A DNA stretch of 64,000 bases, from assembly GCA_003327425.1 (NCBI GenBank), contig QOQW01000026.1:19165-83164 (forward strand). The letters run 5' to 3'. A program made the translations under genes and the position numbers. This document shows, one piece after another, positions 41,143 through 49,809 of the stretch (positions are counted from its first letter, which is position 1; each line of letters begins with the position of its first letter). This DNA comes from Candidatus Ozemibacter sibiricus (GTDB lineage: Bacteria > Muiribacteriota > Ozemobacteria > Ozemobacterales > Ozemobacteraceae). The notes below the pieces were generated by a model. It saw only the letters and a program-made list of their open reading frames with translations, was not told where the DNA came from and searched no databases.

Positions 41143-42792
41143 ATGGCGAACGAAGGCATCACGCGGCCGTCCGGCGCCGCCACGGATCTGGAGAGACGGG
41201 TCGACTACCTCGAAGGCTTGCTGCGCCTGGGCGAAGACATCGATCATTTGATCGAAGGCTGTCTGAAAAGTCAGAAAGATCTGGCCTCGACGCTCGAAGC
41301 GGTGTTCGATTTCCTGGAAGAGCGACTGGCTCCTGCCGCCATCTTCCTCTTCACGCAGAACGAGGATCTCCGCCCGACATTCTATGGTCGTCGCCTCACC
41401 GAGGAAGCGTTGACCCGGCAGGTGCCCCAGGCCCTGTCGGTGACCGCCCGTCTCCAGCAGACCGTCGATGATCGAGCATGGTTCATCATGCCCCTCGACA
41501 TGGCCGGCGATCCCATCGGGGCGTTCGGTCTGGCCTTCCCTGCCGCCAGCGCTCCTGCTCCCGACGCGGTGTTCCGGCAGATGGATCTGGTGGCCGAAGA
41601 GCTCGACAATTACTTCTTCGGCATCCAGGAAAGCCGGTACAAGCACATGAACATCATGGAGATCCAGCGGTGCCTGAAGGCGCGCAGCCTCAGCGAGGCC
41701 ATCGATACTGCCGTCTCCATCCTGGCCGATGTGGTCCCGATGGAAGAGTTCGTGCTGCTCTACCTCGACGAGGATCTGGCCGGCGCGAAAGTCGTGCAAT
41801 ATCTCGTCTACCGCGGGTTCAAGAAGGAGTTCGATTCGATCGAACGGCCGCTGCCCGAACTCGACGCCCTCATCAAACGCGGGGTCGATGTGGTGCGGCC
41901 CGGGAACCGCGACCTGGAGGCGATCTTCCCGGCCAGCGCGATGACCGAGACCATTCTGCTCGACGGGCTGGTCGAAGAGACCCTCGTCGGCAAGCTCATG
42001 ATCAAGCCGCCCAGCCATATCGGCCTGTCGATCGCCAGTCGGGAGATGATCCAGGTCTTCGCCGAGGCCCTGCGTCAGCGTCTCGTCGATTTCAACCGCG
42101 AGAAGAACATGCTGCGGCAGTTCTTCCCCGCCGATGTCATCCGGCGGATGATGCGCGAACCGAATTACCGCACCAAGTACCTGTCGCCGCGCAAGGCCGA
42201 CATCGGCATCCTGTTCGCCGATGTCAGCGGGTTCACCAAGCTCAGCGAGCAGGTGCTGCGCGACCCGGCCCGCATCGCTCGCTTCATCGACGGCTGGTCG
42301 AGCGGCGGCACCGAGCGGTTCTTCCCCCTGGGCGGCACGCTCGACAAGCTGGTCGGCGACTGCCTGATCGCCCTGTTCGGGCCGCCCTTCTACGACAAGT
42401 CGCCGGCCCAGATCGCCCTCGACACGCTGCGGTCGGCCGTGGCCATCCGCTCCTTCACCCGGGAATACCTGGCCTCCCCCGCGAATGCCGATATTCAGGC
42501 CTCGCCTTTCTACCGTGATTTCGGAGTGGCGATCGGCTTGAACTACTGCTCGGCCGACGTCGGCCTGATCGGGCCCAATCAAGATCTGACCGCCTTCAGC
42601 AGCGGCATGAACAACACCGCCCGGCTGCAGGGGCTGGCCAAGGTCGACGAGATCCTGGTCTTCCCGCCCATCAAGGATCTCGTCCAGGCCGCCGAGCCCG
42701 GGCGATGGGAATTCGCCGGCCCTTTCACCGCCTCCGTCAAGAACGTGGCCGAGCCGATCTCCTACTTCAAGCTGGTCGGGGAACCGCGCTGA
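41143..42792 (+). CDS. Soluble class III nucleotide cyclase with GAF-like N-terminal region
   Basis: 549 residues, no membrane helix. An N-terminal coiled segment (LERRVDYLEGLLRLGEDIDH) is followed by two GAF-like alpha/beta domains (about 40-165 and 180-310). The cyclase domain begins near 345 (SPRKADIGILFADVSGFTKL). Metal ligands D360 and D406 (LDKLVGDCLIALFG) and the substrate lysine K402 are present. In the third motif the purine-selecting aspartate is replaced by serine (S487 in AFSSGMNNTARLQG), while N490 and R494 are kept. Serine or cysteine here is seen in guanylate cyclases, but those have Glu in place of the lysine. Activity is likely; the product cannot be assigned. It has its own promoter. 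Confidence 0.87.
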   Translation: MANEGITRPSGAATDLERRVDYLEGLLRLGEDIDHLIEGCLKSQKDLASTLEAVFDFLEERLAPAAIFLFTQNEDLRPTFYGRRLTEEALTRQVPQALSVTARLQQTVDDRAWFIMPLDMAGDPIGAFGLAFPAASAPAPDAVFRQMDLVAEELDNYFFGIQESRYKHMNIMEIQRCLKARSLSEAIDTAVSILADVVPMEEFVLLYLDEDLAGAKVVQYLVYRGFKKEFDSIERPLPELDALIKRGVDVVRPGNRDLEAIFPASAMTETILLDGLVEETLVGKLMIKPPSHIGLSIASREMIQVFAEALRQRLVDFNREKNMLRQFFPADVIRRMMREPNYRTKYLSPRKADIGILFADVSGFTKLSEQVLRDPARIARFIDGWSSGGTERFFPLGGTLDKLVGDCLIALFGPPFYDKSPAQIALDTLRSAVAIRSFTREYLASPANADIQASPFYRDFGVAIGLNYCSADVGLIGPNQDLTAFSSGMNNTARLQGLAKVDEILVFPPIKDLVQAAEPGRWEFAGPFTASVKNVAEPISYFKLVGEPR

Positions 42793-42971
42793 CGGCGGGG
42801 GCGTTCGCGCCTTCGCGTGGGATGCCGAGGCCACCCCTGCCGGCCGCCTGCTCCTGACGGTTGGGCGCGTCGGTGAAGCGGGCGGCCCCGGCGGGGTTGC
42901 CGACCGAGCCGTGTCCGCGGCGAAGCGGGGGGCGGGGCGCCACGCACGTCGGCCGGCCAGAACGCGAGACC

Positions 42972-45710
42972 TCAGGGGTCGCGAACCACCAGCAGCAGCG
43001 TGGCGTCATCGCCCAGCGGGGCATCTCCCACGAACTGGCGGAATCGGTGCAGGATCTCGTCGAGCCGTTCATCCGGGGAACCGCGGCTCTCGGCCAGAGC
43101 CTTCATCAGGCGATCATAGCCGAAGGGCTCCTCGTGGCGGTTCAATCCTTCGACGATGCCATCGGTGTAGAACAGCAGGCAATCGCCGGGCTGCAGGTCG
43201 ATCATGGAGGGGGTCCAGCGCGGATGCGCCCGCGCGCCCAGAGGCAGACCGGGATGCCGCAGCATGGAGGTCGACCCGTCGGCGCCTCGCCGCAGCGGGA
43301 AGGTATGGCCGGCCGAGAGCCAGGTCCAGGTGTGGGCGTGCGGATCGAGGAGGCCGCCGCAGAAGGTCATCAACCGGCCGCTGGCCCTGCCTTCGTGGAG
43401 GATGGCATTGAGGGAGGCGAAGAGGTCGGGCAGGGCGCACCCTTCGCGGCAGGCCTGCGCGCAGGCGGCCTTGGCCATGGCGGTCTGCAGGGCGGCGGCG
43501 ATGCCGTGCCCGGTGACGTCGCCGATGCCCAGGAACAGGCAGCCGTCGGGCCGCGGCAGCGTATCGCAGTAGTCGCCGGCGAGGTCGTCCAGCGGCAGGT
43601 AGCGCAGCGCGGTGCGATAGCCCGGCACCGTGGCGGCCCGGCTCGGGATCAGGCTTTCCTGGACTCGTCGGGCGGCATCGACTTCCCGGGCTTCGCGGGC
43701 CATGTCGTTGACGGCCTGACCCAGCACTCCGATCTCGTCGGCGCCCAGATCGGGTAGGGCGAGCCGCCGCGCTCCCCGGGCGAAGGCGTTCACGCCCTCG
43801 ACGAGCTGGCCGATCGGGGTCAGCAGGGTGCGGGAGATGACCAGGGCCAGGAACGCGGCGAGGATCACGGTGAAGACCGCGGCTGCGCCAAAGAGGGCGC
43901 GGCGGCGGTCGAGCCGACGGAGGACGGGGTCGAGGTCGGCGACGGTCAGGAAACAGAGGTCGCTGGCGGTCGGACAGGGCAAGACCGAGACCAGGTGGGG
44001 GCGACCGCCCAGGTCGCGGTGGGCCTGGGCGCTGCGCCGTCCGACGAAGGCCTGCGCCAGCAGGCCGTCGACCTCTGGCAGGCCGGGGTCGTGCGGCAGC
44101 CAGGTGCCGCCCATCCGGTTGTAGACGAAGACGCCGGGCGGAAGGTGGCGTCGGAAGACGCGGGCCCGCACCTCGTCGATCGCCTGGAGCAGACCGGCCA
44201 CGGCTGGTTCGGAGCCGGTGGCGGTCGGGAAGACATCCCAATACCACCAGGCCTGGGCGGCGGTCCCGGCGTCGATCAGGCGGGCCTGCCCGGGGGAGTC
44301 GCTGATCGTGTCGAAGCCCAAGATCGGGCTCTGAATCACCTGGAAGAACGTCCAGGCCAGGGTGTCGGCGGGTTGCAGGAAGGTGTCGTCGGCATAGCGG
44401 CGGAGCATCTCGCGGGCGAACATGCTGGTCAGATCGCGCACCTCCTGGTCGCCCCACCACCCGACGAGTTCATTCCCGGCGCGATCGAACAGGCTGTAGC
44501 TGGAAATGAGGCGGCGGCGGCGGGCCCGTTCGAGGAAGGCCTGCGGGCCAGGACCGCCCGGTCGGGCCAGGGCGCGAGCCTGGCAAGCGATCCGACGGAA
44601 CACCTGGTTCTGTCGCTCCTCGCCTTCCGTGAGCGCGGCGCTGGCCGCCCGCAGCCGCTCCAGATTGGCTTCATGCACTTCCTCGGTCAGGCGGCGGGCG
44701 GTCTCGTCGAGGAGGTGCCAGCCGTTCTGCAGCAGCAGGAAGGCGGGCAGGAAGGATGATACGGTGAACAGCAGCAGCAGCCGGGTCTGCAGGCCCAGCC
44801 GGGCCAGCGGCTGACCGCCGGTGAAGAGGCCGAGCAGGGCGGCCAGGCTGGCCAGCAGCAGCAGCCAGGGGCCGGGGCGGAACCCGCGTGGCGGTCGCGC
44901 ATCTCGGAACCGTCCCAGGATGACGAGATGGTCGTCGGTGCGTCGACTGACATACCCATGATCTTCGTCCAGGTTCATCCAGCCGGCGTCGAAGCCGGCC
45001 CGGCGCAGCCAGCGACGCTCCCGGGCGGGCAGCGGTCTGGTGCCGGTCACCCGCCCGCTGCGAGGATCATGGACCCAGAGGTCGAGGTCGGTCGGCGGGG
45101 CGCTGGCCAGCAGGGTCTGCCAGCGCTCGAACGGGCCGGGCAGGCGGGGAATGTAGACGATGATCCCGGCTTGGGCTGGCCCACGCTGGAGATAGAAATA
45201 CCCTGGGCCGGCTGGCGTGGAGATCTCCTGGAATCCCCCGTCCACGGTGAGGTCGTGCCGATGCAGCCAGGACCCGAACAATCGCTGGTAGCGTTCGAGC
45301 TGACGCAGGTCGACGTCGCGGCGCTGGATGTCCTGCCAGAGCCGCTTCCACAGGAAGCGCGACGCCACCTTTCCCCAGGCCGGTTCCCACAGGTCGCCGG
45401 CGGGGGTGAAGAGGCCCACCTGAGCCGTGACGCCGGCGGGGAAGGGGTTGGGGAGCCGGTCGGCGGGGAGGGGCTGCCAGCCGGCGGCGGCGAGGTGTTC
45501 GACCAGGCTTTGGATGGCGGCCCCGCACCGGACGGTCGGGTGGGCCAGGAAGCAGAGCCGTTCCAGCCGCTCCTGCCAGCGGCTGGTGATGGCCTCGCGG
45601 TGCTGGGCCGCGCGCTCCTCGCCCGCCTGCGCGACGAGGAGGAAGGCGAATCCGAGCGGCACGCCGAGCACGAGCAGGAACAGCAGGAAGCGGGAGCAGG
45701 TGCCGTTCAT
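42972..45710 (-). CDS. Membrane receptor with HAMP and active SpoIIE-type PP2C phosphatase
   Basis: 912 residues. Helix at about 7-28, a first extracytoplasmic sensor (30-270), helices at about 280-300 and 310-335, a second sensor region (about 340-610), and a last helix at about 615-640. HAMP follows (RTLLTPIGQLVEGVNAFARG... to VLGQAVNDMAREAREVD). The phosphatase begins at VQESLIPSRAATVPGYRTAL and has AGDYCDTL, IGDVTGHG, FYTDGIVEG and GDDATLLLV, so all metal-binding aspartates are present. The target is probably a STAS-type antagonist. Its start overlaps the stop of the upstream phosphatase-like gene (ATGA), and the two proteins share the same layout. Confidence 0.9.
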   Translation of the reverse strand: MNGTCSRFLLFLLVLGVPLGFAFLLVAQAGEERAAQHREAITSRWQERLERLCFLAHPTVRCGAAIQSLVEHLAAAGWQPLPADRLPNPFPAGVTAQVGLFTPAGDLWEPAWGKVASRFLWKRLWQDIQRRDVDLRQLERYQRLFGSWLHRHDLTVDGGFQEISTPAGPGYFYLQRGPAQAGIIVYIPRLPGPFERWQTLLASAPPTDLDLWVHDPRSGRVTGTRPLPARERRWLRRAGFDAGWMNLDEDHGYVSRRTDDHLVILGRFRDARPPRGFRPGPWLLLLASLAALLGLFTGGQPLARLGLQTRLLLLFTVSSFLPAFLLLQNGWHLLDETARRLTEEVHEANLERLRAASAALTEGEERQNQVFRRIACQARALARPGGPGPQAFLERARRRRLISSYSLFDRAGNELVGWWGDQEVRDLTSMFAREMLRRYADDTFLQPADTLAWTFFQVIQSPILGFDTISDSPGQARLIDAGTAAQAWWYWDVFPTATGSEPAVAGLLQAIDEVRARVFRRHLPPGVFVYNRMGGTWLPHDPGLPEVDGLLAQAFVGRRSAQAHRDLGGRPHLVSVLPCPTASDLCFLTVADLDPVLRRLDRRRALFGAAAVFTVILAAFLALVISRTLLTPIGQLVEGVNAFARGARRLALPDLGADEIGVLGQAVNDMAREAREVDAARRVQESLIPSRAATVPGYRTALRYLPLDDLAGDYCDTLPRPDGCLFLGIGDVTGHGIAAALQTAMAKAACAQACREGCALPDLFASLNAILHEGRASGRLMTFCGGLLDPHAHTWTWLSAGHTFPLRRGADGSTSMLRHPGLPLGARAHPRWTPSMIDLQPGDCLLFYTDGIVEGLNRHEEPFGYDRLMKALAESRGSPDERLDEILHRFRQFVGDAPLGDDATLLLVVRDP

Positions 45711-48535
45711 GCCGGCGGACCCTCCACCCGTTCGAGCAGGAACATGCCCTCCTTGCCTTGCTCGCCGCCACGGACGTGGCGCTGAAACGCCTCGCGGAGG
45801 GGGCGGAGCGGGTCATCCGTCGTTCCGCTGCCGGCGAGCTCGCCGGTTTGAGGCACGATGGGCCGGGAAAAGAGGGCGCGGAGGGCGTCATGGCCCCAGG
45901 GTTTCCCCTCGGGGTCGGGAGCATTGACCAGGCCATGGGTGAACAGCAACAGCCCGCCGCCGGCCGCGAGCTCCAACCGGATCGGCTCGGGGTCGACCGC
46001 CGTGGCGGCGCCCAGCGGGGACGTCGGCTGGCCGACGAAGCAGGCCTCGTCCTGGGCGCCGCGTCGCCACAGCGCGAAAGGCGCTCCGGCGGCCATCACG
46101 GTGACGGATGGGCCGCGCTCGTCGAGATGGACGAGCGCCAGGCTGCAGCAGGCCTGGGTGAGGCCGAGGGCGGGAAGCGCCTCGCGGGCCCGGCGCAGGA
46201 ACTCGCCCGGCGGCCGTCCTTCGCGGAAATGCAGGAAGGCGAGCGCTTTGACCATGGCCAGCAGCAGCGCGGCGCGGATGCCCTGGCCAGGGGCGGTGCC
46301 CAGCAGGAAGACCCAGGTGCCGTCGGGGCCGGGGTACCAGTCGAAGAAGCACCCGCCGACGCCGAGGCGGCTGCTTTCCCAGAAGGCGGCCCGCACTCGC
46401 GACAGGGGCGGCAGGTGGGCGGGGACGAAGGCCCGTTGGACGACCCGCGCCAGGTCGAGTTCATCGCTGATCGTCATCATCCGGTTGATGCCGCGGGCCA
46501 GCGTGGCCAGCTCGTCATCGCCCATCACCGGAATGGGATGGGCGGTGTCGAGGCGGCGCAACCGTGCGATGCCCGCCAGGATCTCGCGGATGGGGTCCAG
46601 GATGCCTTGCGCCAGCAGGAGCCAGCAGGCCAGGGCGACGGCCAGGGCGAGTCCGGCGCCCACACCCAGGAGCTGGCGCCGGCCGGCCAGGGGGCGGGGC
46701 TGGCGCTCGGGAGCGAGGAGGGACACCAGCACGCACCCGCGCAGGCGATGCCCGGGCAGCGCGATGGCCAGCGTCGGCCCGTCGGGCTGGTCGACCTCGC
46801 CGCGCACCGCTTCGCCGCGGCGATCGGCGGCCTCGACCAGGGCCTCCAGGTCGTCGAGGCCGGCGGGCCGGGCCGGGTACCAGGTGCGGCTGCGGCGATG
46901 CCAGACCAGCAGGCGGCCCGCCGTTCCCCCCGGACGATGGCGCGCGAAGAAGGCGCGCACCGTGGGGTCATGGAAGAAATCGGCCGCCAGCAGGCCGAGC
47001 GACGGATGGCGGCGGGGAAAGCGCCGCCAGTAGGTGTAGAAGGTCTGGCCGCCATGGGTGAAGCGCTGCAGCGCGCCTTCCACCTGGTAGTGACTGCCCC
47101 ACGCCGAGTTCATCAGGGTGTCATGGATCAGCTTGAAGCGGGGAGCGATGGCCGGGCGGTCCTGGTCGGGCGGGTACGGCTCGAGGTGCTGTTGCAGGAT
47201 GGCGGTGCCGACTTCGTTCATCAGCGCTTCGTAGCGGAACGTCGAGCAATGGTCGAAGAGGAGGCGGGCGCCGCGGTCGAGGAGGACGAGGCGGTCGGGG
47301 CCGACCGCGCGGATCAGGGCGGCGAGCGGCGCGGTGAGGGTGGCCGGCCCGGCCCGCCCGGTGGCGACCGCGGCGTGGAAGCGGTCGAGTCTGATCTCCA
47401 GCGTGCGCAGATATTGCAGGAAGGAGGCATCATACCGCTCGAGCTCGGCGAGGGCGTCATCCAGTCCCTGCTGCTCGAGGCTGAGGCGGCGGGCGTCGAG
47501 GAAGCTGCACCCCAGCAGGAGTCCCCCGGCGAGCGGGACGAGGATGAGGTAGGCCAGCAGCCCGAGCAGCTTCCAGCGCAGGGACCAGGTCAGATACCGT
47601 CGGCAGAGCCGGGGAAACACCAGGGTAGCGGCCACGCCCGCCATGGCCAACCCGAACCAGAGCCAGGCGTGCGTCTCGGCCCGCACCGGCCAGGGCAGGG
47701 CGGCGCGCAGCGCCAGCCGGGTGGTGCGGTCGACGCTCTCGAGCAGAGTGAGGGCGTGCGGCGTGGGCAGCCAGCCGCGTGGCCGTTGCCGGGAACCGGC
47801 CAGGAGCGGGCGCAGGTCGGCGGCCAGGGCGCGGCTCCCCCACCACCGGCGGCTGGCCCGGTCGATGACGAGCCATTCCCACCGGCCTTGCTCGAAGGAA
47901 GTCTGGCAGGCGGCCCGCAGCAGATCGGCGACGGGCGGAGGCTGCGCGATGACCAGGCTCGCGGTGGTGCGGCCCGGCCCCGGCGCCCAGACCAGCCAGG
48001 CGGGACGCCCGTTCCACCGGATCTCTTCGGGTATCCAAGGGTGCTCGCGGGTCACCATCGGATTGAAGGCCCAGCCGAGCCGATGGCGCACCCGCAACAA
48101 GGCGGTGGTATCGAGAGGCCGCCCGGTGGCGAAGAACTCCTGCAATCGGTGAATGACCGCCTGGCTGGCGCGGGGATCGGCCGGCGGCGGCAGTCGCACC
48201 GGGCCGGAGCCCGTGGCGCCGGCCTCGGCCATGGCCGTTTGCAGCTCGCGGACCGCGGCGTGGCTGGGATGGGAGCGATGGAGGAGGCGGCGGGCGGCTC
48301 GTTCCAGGTCGCGGGCGATGGCCTGGCAGGTGGCGGCGGCGACCTGCCCGAGCACGCCATGGAGGATCCAGCCGCCCAGCAGAAGAGGAATGAAGACCAG
48401 CACGGCCCACAGGCCGGCGATGATGCGCCAGGAGCCGTCGGCCTCGCGGGCCACGGCCCGCGCTTCGTCGCTGGTGGTCGGGGGGATGGGGCGAGGGGAA
48501 TTCAGAGGTGCTGCTCCCGACTGGTTCGCTGGCAC
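45707..48535 (-). CDS. Membrane receptor with HAMP-like linker and degenerate (probably inactive) PP2C domain
   Basis: 942 residues from a GTG start with GAGG upstream. Helix at about 37-60, sensor region, helices near 290-345, second sensor region, helix near 645-665, then a HAMP-like linker (DPIREILAGIARLRR... ELATLARGINRMMTI). The PP2C domain has lost its metal ligands: GGCFFDW stands for GGDYYDF, LLGTAPGQGIRAAL for GDVSGHGxxAAL, and the final D-D-x-T is missing (KEGMFLLERV). It is therefore likely a pseudophosphatase. Translational coupling to the active receptor at 42972-45710 suggests they form a heteromer in which this one senses or regulates. Confidence 0.85.
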   Translation of the reverse strand: MPANQSGAAPLNSPRPIPPTTSDEARAVAREADGSWRIIAGLWAVLVFIPLLLGGWILHGVLGQVAAATCQAIARDLERAARRLLHRSHPSHAAVRELQTAMAEAGATGSGPVRLPPPADPRASQAVIHRLQEFFATGRPLDTTALLRVRHRLGWAFNPMVTREHPWIPEEIRWNGRPAWLVWAPGPGRTTASLVIAQPPPVADLLRAACQTSFEQGRWEWLVIDRASRRWWGSRALAADLRPLLAGSRQRPRGWLPTPHALTLLESVDRTTRLALRAALPWPVRAETHAWLWFGLAMAGVAATLVFPRLCRRYLTWSLRWKLLGLLAYLILVPLAGGLLLGCSFLDARRLSLEQQGLDDALAELERYDASFLQYLRTLEIRLDRFHAAVATGRAGPATLTAPLAALIRAVGPDRLVLLDRGARLLFDHCSTFRYEALMNEVGTAILQQHLEPYPPDQDRPAIAPRFKLIHDTLMNSAWGSHYQVEGALQRFTHGGQTFYTYWRRFPRRHPSLGLLAADFFHDPTVRAFFARHRPGGTAGRLLVWHRRSRTWYPARPAGLDDLEALVEAADRRGEAVRGEVDQPDGPTLAIALPGHRLRGCVLVSLLAPERQPRPLAGRRQLLGVGAGLALAVALACWLLLAQGILDPIREILAGIARLRRLDTAHPIPVMGDDELATLARGINRMMTISDELDLARVVQRAFVPAHLPPLSRVRAAFWESSRLGVGGCFFDWYPGPDGTWVFLLGTAPGQGIRAALLLAMVKALAFLHFREGRPPGEFLRRAREALPALGLTQACCSLALVHLDERGPSVTVMAAGAPFALWRRGAQDEACFVGQPTSPLGAATAVDPEPIRLELAAGGGLLLFTHGLVNAPDPEGKPWGHDALRALFSRPIVPQTGELAGSGTTDDPLRPLREAFQRHVRGGEQGKEGMFLLERVEGPPA

Positions 48536-48725
48536 CTCGACCGCCTCGGGGCCGTCGCTGGCCCGCCGCGTGAGTTGGCAGCCTCGATGGGGTTGTTCGG
48601 GACGGTGTCCTGCGGCATTTCCTCATCCTCTTCGCGGATAACCGGCTGCTCTCGCCGCCGCGAGCCGCGGGGCGATTCGGGCTGGGATCCGGCTTCCAGG
48701 CCGGGGTTCAGGCTCTTTGTCAGGC
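48536..48725 (-). other. long leader of the phosphatase pair with small open frame
   Basis: The transcript from the promoter at 48726-48755 would carry about 184 untranslated bases. Within it an ATG on the minus strand near 48617, preceded by GAGGA, opens a 38-codon frame beginning MPQDTVPNNPIEAANSRGG that runs past the GTG start of the receptor gene in another frame. It may be a leader peptide, or sign of a frameshift at the receptor N-terminus. Confidence 0.3.
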
Positions 48726-48755
48726 ATTATAGAGTCGCCGCGGGCCCGCTTTCAA
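48726..48755 (-). promoter_or_regulatory. strong sigma70-like promoter of the phosphatase pair
   Basis: On the minus strand TTGAAA (48750-48755) and a perfect TATAAT (48726-48731) are 18 bases apart. It is back to back with the plus-strand promoter at 48774-48802, so the two transcription units may be co-regulated. Confidence 0.7.
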
Positions 48756-48773
48756 CTCGAGGCCGATCAGGTG

Positions 48774-48802
48774 TTTACCTGGAAAGCGAATTGCGCTATG
48801 CT
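48774..48802 (+). promoter_or_regulatory. sigma70-like promoter of the zinc-ribbon secreted protein
   Basis: TTTACC (48774-48779) and TATGCT (48797-48802) are 17 bases apart. Transcription near 48809 leaves a leader of about 30 bases with a GGGAGG box before ATG 48840. Confidence 0.6.
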
Positions 48803-48839
48803 GCTGCCACTTGATGGAATGGCAAGGGAGGATGGACGT

Positions 48840-49547
48840 ATGCGGCGGTGGTTCGCCGGGCCGGTCGGGGCGATGCTGGTGGTGGGTTTCCTCATGAGCG
48901 GATGGCCGAGCCACGGCGCTGGGCCGGGGAAAGGGGCGGCGTCGGTGGGCCCTGGGAACCGGGGCGGGCAGGCCGAGCCCCGCGGCTCGGCGCCGGTGAC
49001 GCCGGCCTCCCCTGCGGCGAAGCCGTCGGCCGCCCCCAACGCTTCGCCTGCCGCCAGGCCGCCGGGTGACCCGAAACCCTCCGTTGCCCCGAAACCGTCG
49101 CCTGGCGCGCAACCGTCGGCGGAATCGGAACCGTCGGGCGAAGCGAAGCCTTCGGGCGAGCCGAAGCCTTCGGGCGAGCCGAGGCCTTCGGGCGAACCGA
49201 AACCGTCCGCGACCTCGAAGTCGTCCGTTGTCCCGCAGCCGTCGACGGCCGGGAAGCCACCAGATGGACCGAAGTCCTCGGCCCCTGCGAAGCCGCCGGC
49301 CTCCGCCTCCCGGCTGCTGCCCCCGGCGGTCGCCTCCGGCCCCGAAGACGCAGGCGACGAGGAAGGCCCGTCCTATCCCTTCGCCTGTCCCGAATGCGGG
49401 TATGGCGCGGCGCAGGGCGGCTTCTGCCCCATCTGCCACATTCCCCTCGTCGAAACCACGGTTGATTCTCCCGATACCGAACAACCGCTCGAAGATTCCG
49501 GAGAAGACCTTTTGGAAGACGCCGAAGCGGTGATGCCGGGTCCCTGA
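48840..49547 (+). CDS. Secreted protein with Pro-Ser-Gly-Glu repeats and C-terminal zinc ribbon
   Basis: 235 residues. GGGAGG at 48827-48832 selects ATG 48840. A signal peptide (about 6-26, VGAMLVVGFLMSGWPSHGAG) is followed by a low-complexity linker of Ala, Pro, Ser and Lys, including four KPSGEP-type repeats. The C-terminal segment carries four cysteines in two pairs (FACPECGYGAAQGGFCPICH then IPLVE), the arrangement of a small zinc ribbon or heavy-metal-binding tail. The final residues are acidic. An exported zinc ribbon on a flexible stalk could bind metal or a partner at the envelope; no family assignment is made. Confidence 0.75.
   Translation: MRRWFAGPVGAMLVVGFLMSGWPSHGAGPGKGAASVGPGNRGGQAEPRGSAPVTPASPAAKPSAAPNASPAARPPGDPKPSVAPKPSPGAQPSAESEPSGEAKPSGEPKPSGEPRPSGEPKPSATSKSSVVPQPSTAGKPPDGPKSSAPAKPPASASRLLPPAVASGPEDAGDEEGPSYPFACPECGYGAAQGGFCPICHIPLVETTVDSPDTEQPLEDSGEDLLEDAEAVMPGP
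49129..49206 (+). repeat. 18-bp tandem repeats encoding KPSGEP
   Basis: About four units of CCGAAGCCTTCGGGCGAG with small changes (GCGAAG, GAGGCC, GAACCG variants). Confidence 0.75.
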
Positions 49548-49729
49548 GCCCGGCGCGCCAATGGCGCCTGCGGCCGCCGCCTGACCTGCTTGCCAGAATC
49601 CAAGCCTGGGGCGGACGGGGGCGGGCCCTTCGATGATTCTTTTCCAACCTGAGCCCCACCCCTGCCGGCACCTTTGGAGTGTCGGGGCCAGGCCAGCCGA
49701 TCGCCCGCGGCGTTTCCCGGCGAATCCCA

Positions 49730-49758
49730 TTGACCGCTGGGAGGGCCCTGGGTATCAT
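49730..49758 (+). promoter_or_regulatory. sigma70-like promoter of the yqiJ-yqiK operon
   Basis: TTGACC (49730-49735) and TATCAT (49753-49758) with a 17-base spacer. Transcription would begin close to 49765, at the foot of an inverted repeat. Confidence 0.7.
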
Positions 49759-49763
49759 GGGGC

Positions 49764-49780
49764 CGGGCGGGTACCGCCCG
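49764..49780 (+). promoter_or_regulatory. 7-bp inverted repeat at the transcription start (operator or 5' hairpin)
   Basis: CGGGCGG-GTA-CCGCCCG forms a perfect stem of seven pairs with a three-base loop. It sits exactly where the transcript of the yqiJ-like gene should begin. It could be a repressor site or a stabilising 5' hairpin. Confidence 0.45.
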
Positions 49781-49809
49781 ACTGTACCTCGCAACGAAGG
49801 TGGGCCATC

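Larger units (their letters stand above)
49548..49809. other. intergenic region before yqiJ-like gene
   Basis: 262 bases. It holds the yqiJ promoter and a hairpin. No gene-like frame is seen. Confidence 0.5.
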
